From assembly GCA_903834475.1 (NCBI GenBank), contig CAILJH010000123.1, positions 42,962 through 106,961 on the forward strand: a stretch of 64,000 nt of DNA, in the 5' to 3' direction. This DNA is from an uncultured Prolixibacteraceae bacterium (GTDB lineage Bacteria; Bacteroidota; Bacteroidia; Bacteroidales; Prolixibacteraceae). The notes under the pieces were generated by a model that saw only the letters and a list, made by a program, of their open reading frames with translations, had not been told where the DNA came from and did not search any database. Shown here in pieces: positions 54,238-63,887 of this stretch; within the stretch, counting starts at the first letter, position 1; every line of letters begins with the position of its first letter. The translations under genes were made by a program, and so were the position numbers.

Positions 54238-55800
54238 TTAAACTTCTTCAGCGGCTAACATTGTCAGCTTGTTTAGTTTGCGGTTTTTCCGGGCCAGCAG
54301 AATCAGCGGAAAGGCGAATAAAATAAAGATCGTAGCGTACAGAAAGGCATCGAGGTAACTCAGCAAAAAGGATTGTTTCATTATCGTAAGCTCGATTACC
54401 TGGTAGGTTTGTTTCTGTAAATTAGCTGCCAGCGGCAGTTTCGACTGCAGTCCCTGGTAAATCTGGTTATAGCGTTCGGTAAATTGAGCACTTCCGCTGT
54501 AGATGTTGCTGATCAGGTCGATCCGGTGAATGGCTACCCGGTGAGCGATATAATTGTTGATGATGGCAATTCCGAAAGATCCGCCCAACTGACGCATCAT
54601 GTTGTTCAGGGCAACTCCCTGCGGAATGTCTTTGGGCTGCAATCCCGCAACTGCCATGGCATTCAGCGGAACAAAAAGGAAGGCGAGACCGGCCCCGCGT
54701 ATCATCAAAGGCAGCGCAAAAAAACTTGAGCTTACATTCTGATCTGCCTGCGACATCAATATTCCGAAGCCCATCAGGGTTATAAATCCGAGGGTCACAA
54801 ATAGTTGAGGTCGGATTCCATTTTGCAACATCTTACCTATAAAAGGCATCATGATTAGGGATAAAAAAGATGCTGGCAAAAGTGTGATGCCTGTTTCATA
54901 GGCTGTGTAACCTAAAACCCTTTGTAACATCAGTGGGAAAATAAACACCGAGGTAAATAGGATAAACCCGACAATAAATGTGAGCAATGTGGTAATTGCC
55001 AGGTTCCAGTCCTTCAAAATACGAAGGTTGACAACAGGCTCTTTCTGTTGCAGTTCCCACCAGATAAACGTGATCAGGCCAACCACCGCGACAACAGTTA
55101 GTCCGATGATCAACCTCGAATCGTACCAGTCTTCTGCTTCGCCCCGCTCAAGCACATATTGCAGGGCACCTACACCGATGGTAAGCAGGAAAATCCCTGA
55201 CCAGTCGATGCTGGGCTTGAAATGGGCGATAGCCCTTGGTGGTATAAAACGATAGGCAAGCATACTGGCTATGATTCCGAAGGGAACATTGATAAAGAAA
55301 ATCAATGGCCAGGAATAACTGTCGATGATAATTCCACCAACTGTTGGTCCGAGTGTTGGTCCGAGCACCACGCCCATGCCGAATAATGCTGCTGCCATTC
55401 CCCGCTGTTTTCCTGTGAATGTCTCAAACAGAATGGCCTGTGAAGTAGAAAGCAGCGCACCTCCGCCCAATCCCTGGACAAATCGCCACAAAACTATTTC
55501 CCATAAAGTGGTTGAGGTGCCGCAAAGAACCGATGCTACGGTAAAAATTGCAATGGAAGCCATGTAATAGCGCAACCTGCCGAAATAAGCAGCCAGAAAA
55601 CCCGTCATGGGAATAATGATCACATTGGCTATGGCATACGAAGTAATGACCCAGGCGATGTCTTCGATGGAAGCACCCAGGTTTCCAGCCATTTGGTTCA
55701 GCGCTACATTCACAATGGAAGTATCGATCAGCTCCATGATGGCAGCCGAGATCGTTGTGATCGCGATGAAGATTTTCGCCGTCTTACTGAGAGATTCCAT
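54238..55800 (-). CDS. DHA2-family MFS multidrug transporter (EmrB type)
   Basis: 520 aa inner-membrane drug:H+ antiporter with about 14 TM segments. DHA2 signatures: ELIDTSIVNVALNQMAGNLG, WVITSYAIANVIIIPMTGFLAAYFGR (quoted in part: SYAIANVIIIPMTGFL), LWRFVQGLGGGALLSTSQA and GPTLGPTVGGIIID. Preceded by 2 bp from the EmrA gene, forming EmrA-EmrB-TolC order, so one operon for tripartite export through both membranes. Exported compounds cannot be predicted. Confidence 0.94.
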   Translation of the reverse strand: MESLSKTAKIFIAITTISAAIMELIDTSIVNVALNQMAGNLGASIEDIAWVITSYAIANVIIIPMTGFLAAYFGRLRYYMASIAIFTVASVLCGTSTTLWEIVLWRFVQGLGGGALLSTSQAILFETFTGKQRGMAAALFGMGVVLGPTLGPTVGGIIIDSYSWPLIFFINVPFGIIASMLAYRFIPPRAIAHFKPSIDWSGIFLLTIGVGALQYVLERGEAEDWYDSRLIIGLTVVAVVGLITFIWWELQQKEPVVNLRILKDWNLAITTLLTFIVGFILFTSVFIFPLMLQRVLGYTAYETGITLLPASFLSLIMMPFIGKMLQNGIRPQLFVTLGFITLMGFGILMSQADQNVSSSFFALPLMIRGAGLAFLFVPLNAMAVAGLQPKDIPQGVALNNMMRQLGGSFGIAIINNYIAHRVAIHRIDLISNIYSGSAQFTERYNQIYQGLQSKLPLAANLQKQTYQVIELTIMKQSFLLSYLDAFLYATIFILFAFPLILLARKNRKLNKLTMLAAEEV

Positions 55801-55802
55801 GG

Positions 55803-56858
55803 TTATTTTTCAAGTGGAACAGATACGACCACGCTCATACCGGCCCGGAGTAAATCTTTGTATTTTTCAACATCCAGAATTTCTATTCGCACCGGAACAC
55901 GCTGGGTGACTTTAACAAAGTTTCCGGTAGCATTGTCGGGAGGAAGCAACGAAAATTTGGCTCCGGTTGCATCCGATATGGAAACAACTTTACCCTGAAC
56001 ATCAAGACTTGGATAACCGTCAATTTTAAGATGTACGATTTGTCCGACCTTTACATTTTTCAGCTGGCTTTCCTTAAAGTTTGCAACCACCCACTGACTT
56101 TGTGTATTTACAATGGTGAAAAGTGGAGCTCCTGCCTGAATGAATTGACCTTCGTCGATGTTTCTTTTTCCCAGTTTGCCATCCGCTATGGCATAAATCC
56201 GGCAGTATGAAAGTTTCAACCGTTGCTGATCGATACGGACTTTTTTTATCTCCGTCTGCGCTATGTTTTTATTTACCAGAGAACTTAACACTGCAAGCCG
56301 TGTTTCCGCAACCCGCACATCAATCCGGCTTGTTTCGAGTTGCATGGATGTGACATCGAAAATCGACTGAGTATCATCCAGTTGTTTTTGAGTGATTGCA
56401 TTTCCTTCTAAAAGGCTTTTGTCACGTTTCAGGTCACTTGTTGTTTTGGCCAGTCGTAATTTAATCACCTCTAAGTTTCCTTTGGAAGAGGCAAGCGAAG
56501 CTTCAGCATTGACGAGCGAGGCTCTGGCATTATCGATATCCGAAAGAGATTGCGTGTAATCAGCCTGCATTTCCTGAAGCTGCAAGGTGAGTTCTGCAGA
56601 ATCAACCACCATCAGCAACTGACCTTTGGTTACGGTGGAATAGTCGTCGGCATAAATTTTATTAACATATCCGGAAACCCTTGAAAGAATTGGGACCAGT
56701 CTCATTTCAATCTGAGCATTATCCGTTTCTTCATGATGAATTGCGAACCAGACTTCTTTCACCAGAAATATTAAACCGATAATCACAACGGTGCCGATGA
56801 TGATACGGGGAAGTACTTTCATCCCTTTTGCCGGTTCTGTTTTGGATTTAGTATCCAT
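55803..56858 (-). CDS. HlyD/EmrA-type membrane fusion protein
   Basis: 351 aa periplasmic adaptor with an N-terminal membrane helix (RIIIGTVVIIGLIFLVKE), biotinyl-lipoyl half motifs (VSGYVNKIYADDYSTVTKGQLL in part: SGYVNKIYADDYSTV and AIADGKLGKRNIDEGQFIQAG), a long coiled-coil (MQADYTQSLSDIDNARASL onward) and a beta-barrel end. Bridges the EmrB-like pump to the TolC-like channel. First gene of the three-gene operon. No regulator gene is directly attached. Confidence 0.93.
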   Translation of the reverse strand: MDTKSKTEPAKGMKVLPRIIIGTVVIIGLIFLVKEVWFAIHHEETDNAQIEMRLVPILSRVSGYVNKIYADDYSTVTKGQLLMVVDSAELTLQLQEMQADYTQSLSDIDNARASLVNAEASLASSKGNLEVIKLRLAKTTSDLKRDKSLLEGNAITQKQLDDTQSIFDVTSMQLETSRIDVRVAETRLAVLSSLVNKNIAQTEIKKVRIDQQRLKLSYCRIYAIADGKLGKRNIDEGQFIQAGAPLFTIVNTQSQWVVANFKESQLKNVKVGQIVHLKIDGYPSLDVQGKVVSISDATGAKFSLLPPDNATGNFVKVTQRVPVRIEILDVEKYKDLLRAGMSVVVSVPLEK

Positions 56859-57228
56859 AGATTTTAAGTTTTATTATTTGTAATTCAATGTTTTTAGCAA
56901 AGTTAGCTGACTCGTTTTTGCTCTCTGGTTAATAACGAAAAAGGAGCACTTATGCTCCCCGTAAAAAACAGCCAGTGTGAACATAACCATTCAAGAGTCA
57001 AAAAGTTTTTTAACAATGGAAAAACACAATCTGCGAAGGTAGTTTTTTTAACCAATATGCTTAAATCGTATTTCCAATTCAAGTCAGGATTTGAAAACCA
57101 CTTTTTACAAGTTCTTTTATGAAATTTCCGGAAGGTATGTATATACTGTCCATCTCTTTTAATTTCATTAGGCAAATCCTTCTCGAGTTCAGGTATAGCT
57201 GACAATACAATCCAGTTAGCTATCGGGA
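56859..57228 (-). promoter_or_regulatory. Promoter region of the exporter operon
   Basis: 370 bp. TAACTTTG on the - strand (plus CAAAGTTA, 56898-56905) matches TAnnTTTG exactly, 40 bp before the EmrA start codon. GGAGCA-ctta-TGCTCC (near 56943-56958) is a hairpin close upstream. A 100-codon open frame covers 56903-57205 on the - strand, but I do not recognise it and its composition (three Trp, many Lys/Phe, no family pattern) does not persuade me it is a gene. Confidence 0.45.
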
Positions 57229-57804
<576 letters not shown>

Positions 57805-57984
57805 AATGTGTAATTCCGGTTTATTTACAATGTTGCGCAATGAACTGCAGATAATAGTGGTGACGGTTTTGTAGCCATAAACTGTCGAAACCAATAAAAG
57901 TTTATTCGTAATCCAAGCAATTGTTTTCGCAATTCCTGTTCTATTTCTCAGGTGCTGTTTCCGGTCGTGAGTTGTCGTTTCTTC

Positions 57985-58392
57985 TCAAATTGCTTTCATT
58001 TTGTTTCCCTTTGCTTCATGCGTCACTTCCGCAAGTCCAAGTTTTTCCATCAAAGGAGGGATATACATTCCAAAGCGACCACGAAGTCCTTTCTTTAGAC
58101 CATACCAACCTTTAACCGGATTTTTCTCTGAGCGCCCCCAGGCTTCTACCGTTCCTTCTTTTGCAGGCTTTTGTTCGTCGGCACTTCCAAGCTCCATCCA
58201 GTCACCGTGTGCTTTCAGCATGGAATGAAGGTCATTCAGGCAACTTATGTCGTATAGCAACACTGTTTTGCCAACGGTGCAAACTAAAACTTCCTTGCCA
58301 TCTTTTTCGTCAACATGCATTGTATATTCTGATGACAATGGTGGCGTTTTTAAAACCAAAGGTTTTTCTTTTGTTCCGATTTTATTTTTCAT
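57985..58392 (-). CDS. Uncharacterised conserved protein, 135 aa
   Basis: Small soluble protein, MKNKIGTKEKPLVLKTPPLS..., ending KLGLAEVTHEAKGNKMKAI. Features: a His- and Trp-containing middle (LKAHGDWMELGSADEQKPA), and a Gly/Arg-rich GWYGLKKGLRGRFGMYIP. I recognise the pattern only as a small domain-of-unknown-function type found beside metalloregulator or SRPBCC-like genes; I cannot name it securely. Same strand as the DUF4256 gene and probably in the same transcript. Lys-rich N-terminus suggests cytoplasm. Confidence 0.7.
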   Translation of the reverse strand: MKNKIGTKEKPLVLKTPPLSSEYTMHVDEKDGKEVLVCTVGKTVLLYDISCLNDLHSMLKAHGDWMELGSADEQKPAKEGTVEAWGRSEKNPVKGWYGLKKGLRGRFGMYIPPLMEKLGLAEVTHEAKGNKMKAI

Positions 58393-58927
58393 TTTTCTTT
58401 TATTTGAGTTAAAAAAATGTCTTGTAATGAGCCGGGCAAAGCAAGTAATTCTTGATTGTACAGAACTTCTGGTCCGCTTAATTTCAATTGTACCTGAAAA
58501 AGATTCTGTTCATCTTCCGATTTAACAATGCAGTATGAATAAAAGTTTTGTTAACGCTCGATAAACATACGATGTATTTGATGGAAAGATAATTAAGCCT
58601 TTTAAAATCGGTCAATATGCTTTTTATATATCTCTGAAATTCTTCCGAGAACTCTGTTTTAGTTGTCTAAGTTACTTTAACTATTTCCATGTTGTATTAA
58701 GGTACATGAATGATGTACCAATTAGAATTATTAGAAAAGAAGTCCGGAATGATTCCCTTCTCACGTTTTAATTGTCATGCAGGGGTGGATTTCGGGAGAT
58801 TTCCTTTCAAGCCAAGAAGTTATCTGAGCTGAATGATACACACCGAAAATCCTTGCTTCAAAAGTTTCGGGTAGCTGGTTCAATAGCCAAGTGCTTTGTA
58901 TACTGCCGTTTAGTTGTCGGTTTAATT
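58393..58927. other. 535-bp gap with no recognised gene
   Basis: AT-rich DNA between the uncharacterised 135-aa gene and the histidine-kinase stop codon. Short open frames are present on the + strand but look like chance. No repeat, hairpin with a U-run or RNA gene recognised. Confidence 0.4.
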
Positions 58928-60886
58928 TTAGTTTTTCTTGAAATACTTTTGAATTAACGCCAAAAATTGATCTTTGTTGATAGGTTTTACAATATAATCG
59001 TTACAACCCGCTTCAATTGCTTTTTCTCTGTCGCCAGAAAGTCCAAAGGCAGACTGTGCTATGATGACAACTTCCTTATTAAATTGACGGATCTGACGGG
59101 TAGCATCGTATCCATTCATATCCGGCATTTTAATATCCATCAGAACTAAGTCTAAGTTTGGATTATTTCGACACGTTTGAATAGCTTCCTCTCCGGTTTT
59201 GGAATGTAAAAACCGATGGCCTGTTTTTTTGAGTAACTTCGAAATTAGTAAATCAGAAATTTTATCGTCTTCAACAATTAATATTTTCAGGTTTCTAATT
59301 TGAACCTCTTCCACATTGTCCGATGCGAAAGTTGTAAGATCGCTTTTGGGATGAGCCTCTGATTTATATGGAATCGTAAAATAAAATGTTGAGCCTTTTC
59401 CTACTTCGCTGCTTACCCTGATTCTTCCACCCAGTAACTCAACAAATGCTTTGGAAATCGACAAACCCAAACCTGCTCCCTGCCGCGCCATTTTATCCGT
59501 TATATCAGCCTGAATAAACCGTTCAAATATGGCTTCCTGCCGGTCTATTGGAATTCCAATACCTGTGTCTTTAATGAAAAATTCCAATACCTCAGTCTGA
59601 TTCTCCGTTTTTAGGCTATAACCAAAATCGATTGATCCTTTATCGGTATATTTAATGGCATTTTTGACAAGATTGGTAAGAATCGCATATATTTTCTCAC
59701 GGTCGGTATAAATGATATCTTCTTTCTCAGGTAAACCTTTTTTGGAGGAAAAATGGATTTTCTTTCTATCCATTTCAGGTTTGAAGAAGGTATGAATATA
59801 ATCTATTTGCTCGTTAATATTCGAATCCTTCAAATTAACTTCCATCAGGCCCGATTCTATTTTAGAGATATCGACTATATCATTGATGATATTGAGCATA
59901 CGTGCACCACTTCTCTCAATAATTTCAATATATTCATGCTGCTCCTTGCTAATAAAATCAAAATCTTTTAATAAGCTGGAAAACCCTAAAATGCCATTCA
60001 TGGGAGTTCGAATTTCATGCGACATATTGGCCAAAAAGGCTGATTTTAGACGGTCACTTTGTTCAGCTTGTTCTTTGGCAATAACCAACTCCGCTGCACG
60101 TTTCTCTTTCTCCTCGTTTTGAAAGATAAGTTCTTTATTTGCAATGATTAATTCAGCAGCACGTTTTTCTTTCTCTTCGTTTTGAAAGAGAAGCTCTTTA
60201 TTTGCAATGATTAATTCAGCGGCACGTTTTTCTTTCTCCTTGTTTTGAAAAGCGAGCTCCTTATTGGCAAGGATTAACTCAGCTGCACGTTTTTCTTTTT
60301 CCTTGTTTTGAAAGAGAAGCTCTTTATTTGCAATGATTAATTCAGCGGCACGTTTTTCTTTTTCCTTGTTTTGAAATTCGAGTTCAATATTTGCCACAAT
60401 CAACTCATTGGCCCTGTTTTCTTTTTCGATATTTTGGTAGGTCAGTTCATTGTTTGCTATACTTAATTCAGCAGCCCGGTTTTCTTTTTCATCATTTTGA
60501 AAAGCAAGTTCAATATTTGCAATGATTAATTCCTTGGCACGTTTTTCCTTTTCATCATTTTGAAATGCGAGTTCTTTATTGGCAATTATTAACTCAGCAG
60601 CACGTCTCTCTTTCTCCTCGTTTTGAAAGATAAGTTCTTTATTTGCAATGATTAATTCTGCGGCGCGTTTTTCCCTTTCATCATTTTGAAAAGCAAGTTC
60701 GTTATTGGCAAGAATTAACTCAAAGGCCCGTTTTACTTTCTCTTTATTTTGAAAAAGTAGTTCATTGTGTGCTATTAGAAAATCTGCTTCACGTTGTTCT
60801 TTTAATGTCTTTAAAGAATCACTCTCATGAAGTAATTCCTTTAACTCGCTTATGAGTTCTTCCTTGGTTTTGTTCTGATTGTCCAT
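58928..60886 (-). CDS. Hybrid histidine kinase with long tandem-repeat coiled-coil
   Basis: 652 aa. Residues 52-261 are ten repeats of exactly 21 residues (consensus [21 protein letters not shown]), with degenerate partial copies on both sides. Then the HisKA domain (H-box His290, [17 protein letters not shown]), an HATPase_c domain (N-box [14 protein letters not shown]1 DTGIGIP, G2 [18 protein letters not shown]) and a C-terminal receiver with phospho-Asp584 ([13 protein letters not shown]). No signal peptide, TM segment or PAS/GAF sensor domain, so a cytosolic kinase whose input must come through the coiled coil or a partner. No output-domain gene next to it. Confidence 0.93.
   Translation of the reverse strand: MDNQNKTKEELISELKELLHESDSLKTLKEQREADFLIAHNELLFQNKEKVKRAFELILANNELAFQNDEREKRAAELIIANKELIFQNEEKERRAAELIIANKELAFQNDEKEKRAKELIIANIELAFQNDEKENRAAELSIANNELTYQNIEKENRANELIVANIELEFQNKEKEKRAAELIIANKELLFQNKEKEKRAAELILANKELAFQNKEKEKRAAELIIANKELLFQNEEKEKRAAELIIANKELIFQNEEKEKRAAELVIAKEQAEQSDRLKSAFLANMSHEIRTPMNGILGFSSLLKDFDFISKEQHEYIEIIERSGARMLNIINDIVDISKIESGLMEVNLKDSNINEQIDYIHTFFKPEMDRKKIHFSSKKGLPEKEDIIYTDREKIYAILTNLVKNAIKYTDKGSIDFGYSLKTENQTEVLEFFIKDTGIGIPIDRQEAIFERFIQADITDKMARQGAGLGLSISKAFVELLGGRIRVSSEVGKGSTFYFTIPYKSEAHPKSDLTTFASDNVEEVQIRNLKILIVEDDKISDLLISKLLKKTGHRFLHSKTGEEAIQTCRNNPNLDLVLMDIKMPDMNGYDATRQIRQFNKEVVIIAQSAFGLSGDREKAIEAGCNDYIVKPINKDQFLALIQKYFKKN
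60104..60733 (-). repeat. 63-bp tandem repeat array, ten units (coding)
   Basis: Ten uninterrupted 63-bp units encoding the 21-residue repeats of the kinase. Some units are nearly identical at the DNA level, for example the TTTGCAATGATTAATTCAGC portion recurs, while units five and six are more diverged. Unit length is a multiple of three, so unit gain or loss keeps frame. Confidence 0.88.
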
Positions 60887-60930
60887 AACAAAATTTGTTT
60901 TAAATGGCGAACTGCCAGTTGCTGTGTTTT

Positions 60931-60948
60931 TTGTAGCATTTGCTACAA
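60931..60948. promoter_or_regulatory. Perfect 8-bp inverted repeat upstream of the kinase gene
   Basis: TTGTAGCA-tt-TGCTACAA, 45 bp before the kinase start codon. Symmetry and position suit a dimeric regulator's operator; a terminator for the adjacent recombinase remnant is the alternative. Confidence 0.45.
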
Positions 60949-60995
60949 CTCAACTATCGTTGATTATATTTTTGTTAATTATAATGATAATTAAA

Positions 60996-61362
60996 TTAGA
61001 AATTATCGAACCTTGTGTTTATTTTGCGTGAACTTAATTCCGATGTATCATTATAGATTTTGGTTGATTTTGAGCTGTTGTGACCCAACAGTTCTTGTAA
61101 GTAACTTAAAACCGTAGCCGATTTGAGCAGATGGATAGACCCAGTCAGCGCTGGGATAAGCTCCCGAATACCTAATCTAGTGTAGGTTGACTGGTTTCGA
61201 TATATTGGTTTTTTCAAGTGCCAGCTTCAATACGCACTGAATGCTTTCGCTAAATTGTTCTCCGGTAGTCTGTCCTTGAGACAGCAATTTTATTGGCAGG
61301 TAATTTTTGTAATATTCTATCAGTATGTCAATTACGGTATCTCTCCCGATGCATAAACCCAT
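60996..61362 (-). pseudogene. Decayed C-terminal fragment of a tyrosine recombinase/integrase
   Basis: Two frames together spell the integrase catalytic half: from about 61335 a LIEYYKNYLP...QGQTTGEQFSESIQCVLKLALEK...VNLH stretch that hits a stop at the catalytic HxLR position, then in another frame SIHLLKSATVLSYLQELLGHNSSKSTKIYNDTSEL (in part: YLQELLGHNSSKSTKIY), which includes the LLGH motif and nucleophile Tyr. The stop and frame change make it inactive. The N-terminal half is absent, and its 5' end abuts the ychJ-like stop codon. Confidence 0.82.
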
Positions 61363-61727
61363 TTCCCATTTTCGCGTTCAAAGAGCGATTTTTCGTGAAT
61401 CTGCTGAAGTTTTCCGTTTTCGAGATAAAGCGCTTTGAACTCTACATAGCCGATTTCATCGTCGGCCTCTCCATCCTCGAAATGTAGAATGGTCAATCCC
61501 ATCCAGCTCACCGACTTCGCCCACTTTTCGATGCTTTTGCCCTCATGGATTGGCCGTGTTTTTGCTGAATGGCTGCTCATCAGGTAAGCGCCATCGGCCC
61601 GGGTAAACGCAGTATAGCGCGAACGCATCAGTTGCTGAGCAGTTTCGGCAACCGTCTTTCCGGAGATGATGGGCTGGCAGCAGGACGGGTAGGAGAGACC
61701 CGAACCGCATGGACATTGGTCTTGCAT
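61332..61727 (-). CDS. YchJ-family SEC-C-motif protein
   Basis: 131 aa from the ATG at 61727 (MQDQCPCGSGLSYPSCCQPI). N-terminal zinc-binding CPCGSG..CC motif followed by an NTF2-like UPF0225/YchJ domain (TAQQLMRSRYTAFTRADGAYLMSSHS; in part: MRSRYTAFTRADGAYL, WMGLTILHFEDGEADD, FKALYLENGKLQQIHEKS). Function unknown; SEC-C motifs can bind ribosomes or nucleoprotein partners. Its 3' end overlaps the recombinase remnant by 31 nt. Confidence 0.9.
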   Translation of the reverse strand: MQDQCPCGSGLSYPSCCQPIISGKTVAETAQQLMRSRYTAFTRADGAYLMSSHSAKTRPIHEGKSIEKWAKSVSWMGLTILHFEDGEADDEIGYVEFKALYLENGKLQQIHEKSLFERENGKWVYASGEIP

Positions 61728-61780
61728 GATTTTTGGGTTATCTAAAAATCTTATTAAACTTAAAAACCCCGCCAATCCCG

Positions 61781-61872
61781 TCACCCCGAATTTATTTCGG
61801 GGTCCAAGTTGTTTTTCTTTGAGATCCTGAAACCCCACCTGACAAGCGAGCGGGCAGGAGGTTCAGGATGAC
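61781..61872 (+). repeat. Double-hairpin dispersed repeat (copy 2, with insertion)
   Basis: Same two hairpins as 44685-44753: CCCCGAA (61784-61790)/TTCGGGG (61796-61802), and ATCCTGAA...GGTTCAGGAT (61824-61869). In this copy a 25-30 bp CCTG...GCAGG hairpin has been inserted in the second loop. Confidence 0.72.
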
Positions 61873-61913
61873 TGCTCTATTGGCTTTCGATATTGAATTA
61901 TATTATTTCCAAA

Positions 61914-62882
61914 TCAGGCTTTCCAGCGAGTATTCTTCCATTTGTTCTGTTCCTCGGTGTTGAGGAATGTCCATGCCACAATCCGGCTGATTTTATTTCC
62001 CTGTCCCATCGGGATGGTTTCCATGCCGAAGGCTCCGGCTTCTTCGAGGGTGCGATAAACGCTGCGAAGGTTCGATTCTTTCGAAATCATGGTCGAAAAA
62101 CAAAAACAGTTTCCGGCGTATTTCTTGCTTTGCTGAATCAGGTTCCGGACGAATTTTTCTTCGCCTCCATCGCACCAGAGTTCATGGTTCTGGCCACCAA
62201 AATTCAGGATCGGTTCCGGTTTTTTGTCCAGATTCAAATGGTGTATTTTCCGGAGTGTACCTGCCTGTGCTTCCTTTTCAGAAGCATGAAACGGTGGATT
62301 GCAGATCGACAGATCGATCAGTTCGTCTTTCCGGATAATTCCGTAGAAAAAATCTTTCGCATTGCTCTGAAGTTTACATTCCACTTTTCCCTGCAAAGCG
62401 GGATTGCTTTCAATAATCCGGTTCGCCGATTCAATGGCAACCCGATCGATATCGGAGGCAATAAACGACCAGTTGTATTCCTGTATTCCGATGATTGGAT
62501 AGATGCAACTGGCGCCAACACCGATATCGAAACATTTGATTTCAGGCCCGGCAGGGATTTTTCCGTAGTTGTTGCGGCATAAAAAATCGGCAATATGATG
62601 AATGTAATCTGCCCTTCCGGGAATCGGCGGGCACAGATAACCAGCCGGAACATCCCAGTTGCTGATGCCGTAATGATGCAGCAGTATGGCTTTGTTCAGC
62701 GCTTTTACTGCATGCGGATCGGCAAAGTCCACCGATTCGTCGCCGTAAAGGTTCGGCTTGACAAACGGTGCCAATTCCGGAAAACTTCCGACTAATTGTT
62801 TGAAATCGTAGCGTTCCCTGTTTTGGTTTCGGGGATGGATCTTGGATTTTTCTTTGGGTTGTTCTTTTTTATTCTGCAGCAT
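61914..62882 (-). CDS. rlmF: 23S rRNA (adenine-1618 N6) methyltransferase
   Basis: 322 aa SAM-dependent methyltransferase (RlmF/YbiN). Start at 62882 (MLQNKKEQPKEKSKIHPRNQNRERYDF; in part: KSKIHPRNQNRERYDF), which gives the Lys/Arg-rich RNA-binding N-terminus; upstream extension unlikely. Seen: DFADPHAVKALNKAILLHHY, the SAM-binding CFDIGVGASCIYPI and the catalytic LSICNPPFHASEKEA (NPPF motif). Monocistronic. Confidence 0.93.
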   Translation of the reverse strand: MLQNKKEQPKEKSKIHPRNQNRERYDFKQLVGSFPELAPFVKPNLYGDESVDFADPHAVKALNKAILLHHYGISNWDVPAGYLCPPIPGRADYIHHIADFLCRNNYGKIPAGPEIKCFDIGVGASCIYPIIGIQEYNWSFIASDIDRVAIESANRIIESNPALQGKVECKLQSNAKDFFYGIIRKDELIDLSICNPPFHASEKEAQAGTLRKIHHLNLDKKPEPILNFGGQNHELWCDGGEEKFVRNLIQQSKKYAGNCFCFSTMISKESNLRSVYRTLEEAGAFGMETIPMGQGNKISRIVAWTFLNTEEQNKWKNTRWKA

Positions 62883-63086
62883 GGCAATAAATTCTCTGAA
62901 TTGTGTCGTTGCAAAGTTAAAATATAAAAAGTAGAATCCACGGACATCTGTTTTAACCGCAGTCTGAAGCATTTTGAATACTCCTTTCTGCAAATAGTTA
63001 AAAAGAAATAGCGTCTCAACTAAAAAGACTCCGGCTTATTCTTAATTTCGACGCTTTAAAAAATGTAATAGTGAATCCATAAGATT

Positions 63087-63887
63087 ATGAAGCAACACAT
63101 GTTTAAGATAGTATCATCTAGCCTGTTTTTACTTAGTTTTTTCCTCGTGGTGAATAGTCAGGCACAAACGGCCGGCAATTTTACTTTTACCATAAATCCT
63201 GTTGCGCACAATGGTAAATATGGAGCCAAACATGTTGTTGCCATGTGGTTGGAGAATTCTTCCGGTGCATTTGTCAAAACCAAGCTAAGGCAATCTTCGG
63301 GCGGTACGATCGATCATTTGGCAACGTGGACCTCAAAGTCTGCCTCAAATGTGGTTGATGCTACTACAGGAGCTACGTTAACATCCTACACTGCTATAAC
63401 TGTTAAATGGGATGGCTCCAATGTTGCAAAAGCAATAGTGGCTGACGGAGATTATAAAATCTGGATTGAAATGGCCTGGGACGATAGCAAAACCACCGCA
63501 AAAACAGTGACCTCTTTTACCTTCACCAAAGGAGTATCCCTGATTCATCTTACCCCTGCAAATACTACCCTTTTTACTGGTATTGTTCTGGATTGGGTAC
63601 CAACAAGTACTTCTGTTGAAGATATTTCGCAATCAAGAATAGTCAATGTTTTTCCGAATCCAACCAGCGGAATTGTGAATTTGGAATTTAAATCGGAAAT
63701 GGGTGATTGTCATATTCAGGTTGTTGATTCCAAAGGATCAGTTGTTTACTTCGAACATGTGGCAAAAGGAACAAGCGGGATTAAAAAGTTTGACTTAGGA
63801 AAATATAGCAATGGCCTTTATCTGGTGAATATACTCTTTCCCAATAAGAAAGAAGACTTGCATTACAAAGTTGTACTGAAAAAGTAA
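63087..63887 (+). CDS. Secreted DUF2271 protein with type IX sorting domain
   Basis: 266 aa. Signal peptide (FKIVSSSLFLLSFFLVVNSQAQ). Residues ~25-150 match DUF2271: NFTFTINPV, KHVVAMWLENSSGAFVKT, VDATTGATLTSYTAITVKWDG, DGDYKIWIEMAWDD. Residues ~185-266 are a T9SS type A C-terminal domain (VNVFPNPTSGIVNLEFKS, GLYLVNILF, YKVVLKK). So it is exported by the T9SS whose SprA translocon is partly encoded at the window start. The fold is FlgD-like; ligand unknown. Confidence 0.9.
   Translation: MKQHMFKIVSSSLFLLSFFLVVNSQAQTAGNFTFTINPVAHNGKYGAKHVVAMWLENSSGAFVKTKLRQSSGGTIDHLATWTSKSASNVVDATTGATLTSYTAITVKWDGSNVAKAIVADGDYKIWIEMAWDDSKTTAKTVTSFTFTKGVSLIHLTPANTTLFTGIVLDWVPTSTSVEDISQSRIVNVFPNPTSGIVNLEFKSEMGDCHIQVVDSKGSVVYFEHVAKGTSGIKKFDLGKYSNGLYLVNILFPNKKEDLHYKVVLKK

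Noticed and set aside
56903-57205. A 100-codon frame upstream of the EmrA-type gene
   Set aside because: No recognisable family, overlaps the likely exporter promoter (TAACTTTG) and a hairpin, and its composition looks like translated non-coding DNA.
58772-58957. Short + strand frame before the kinase 3' end
   Set aside because: It runs into the end of the kinase gene on the other strand and shows no protein-family pattern or promoter.
60104-60733. Intergenic satellite or CRISPR
   Set aside because: The 63-bp units are in frame inside the kinase gene and encode regular 21-aa coiled-coil repeats.
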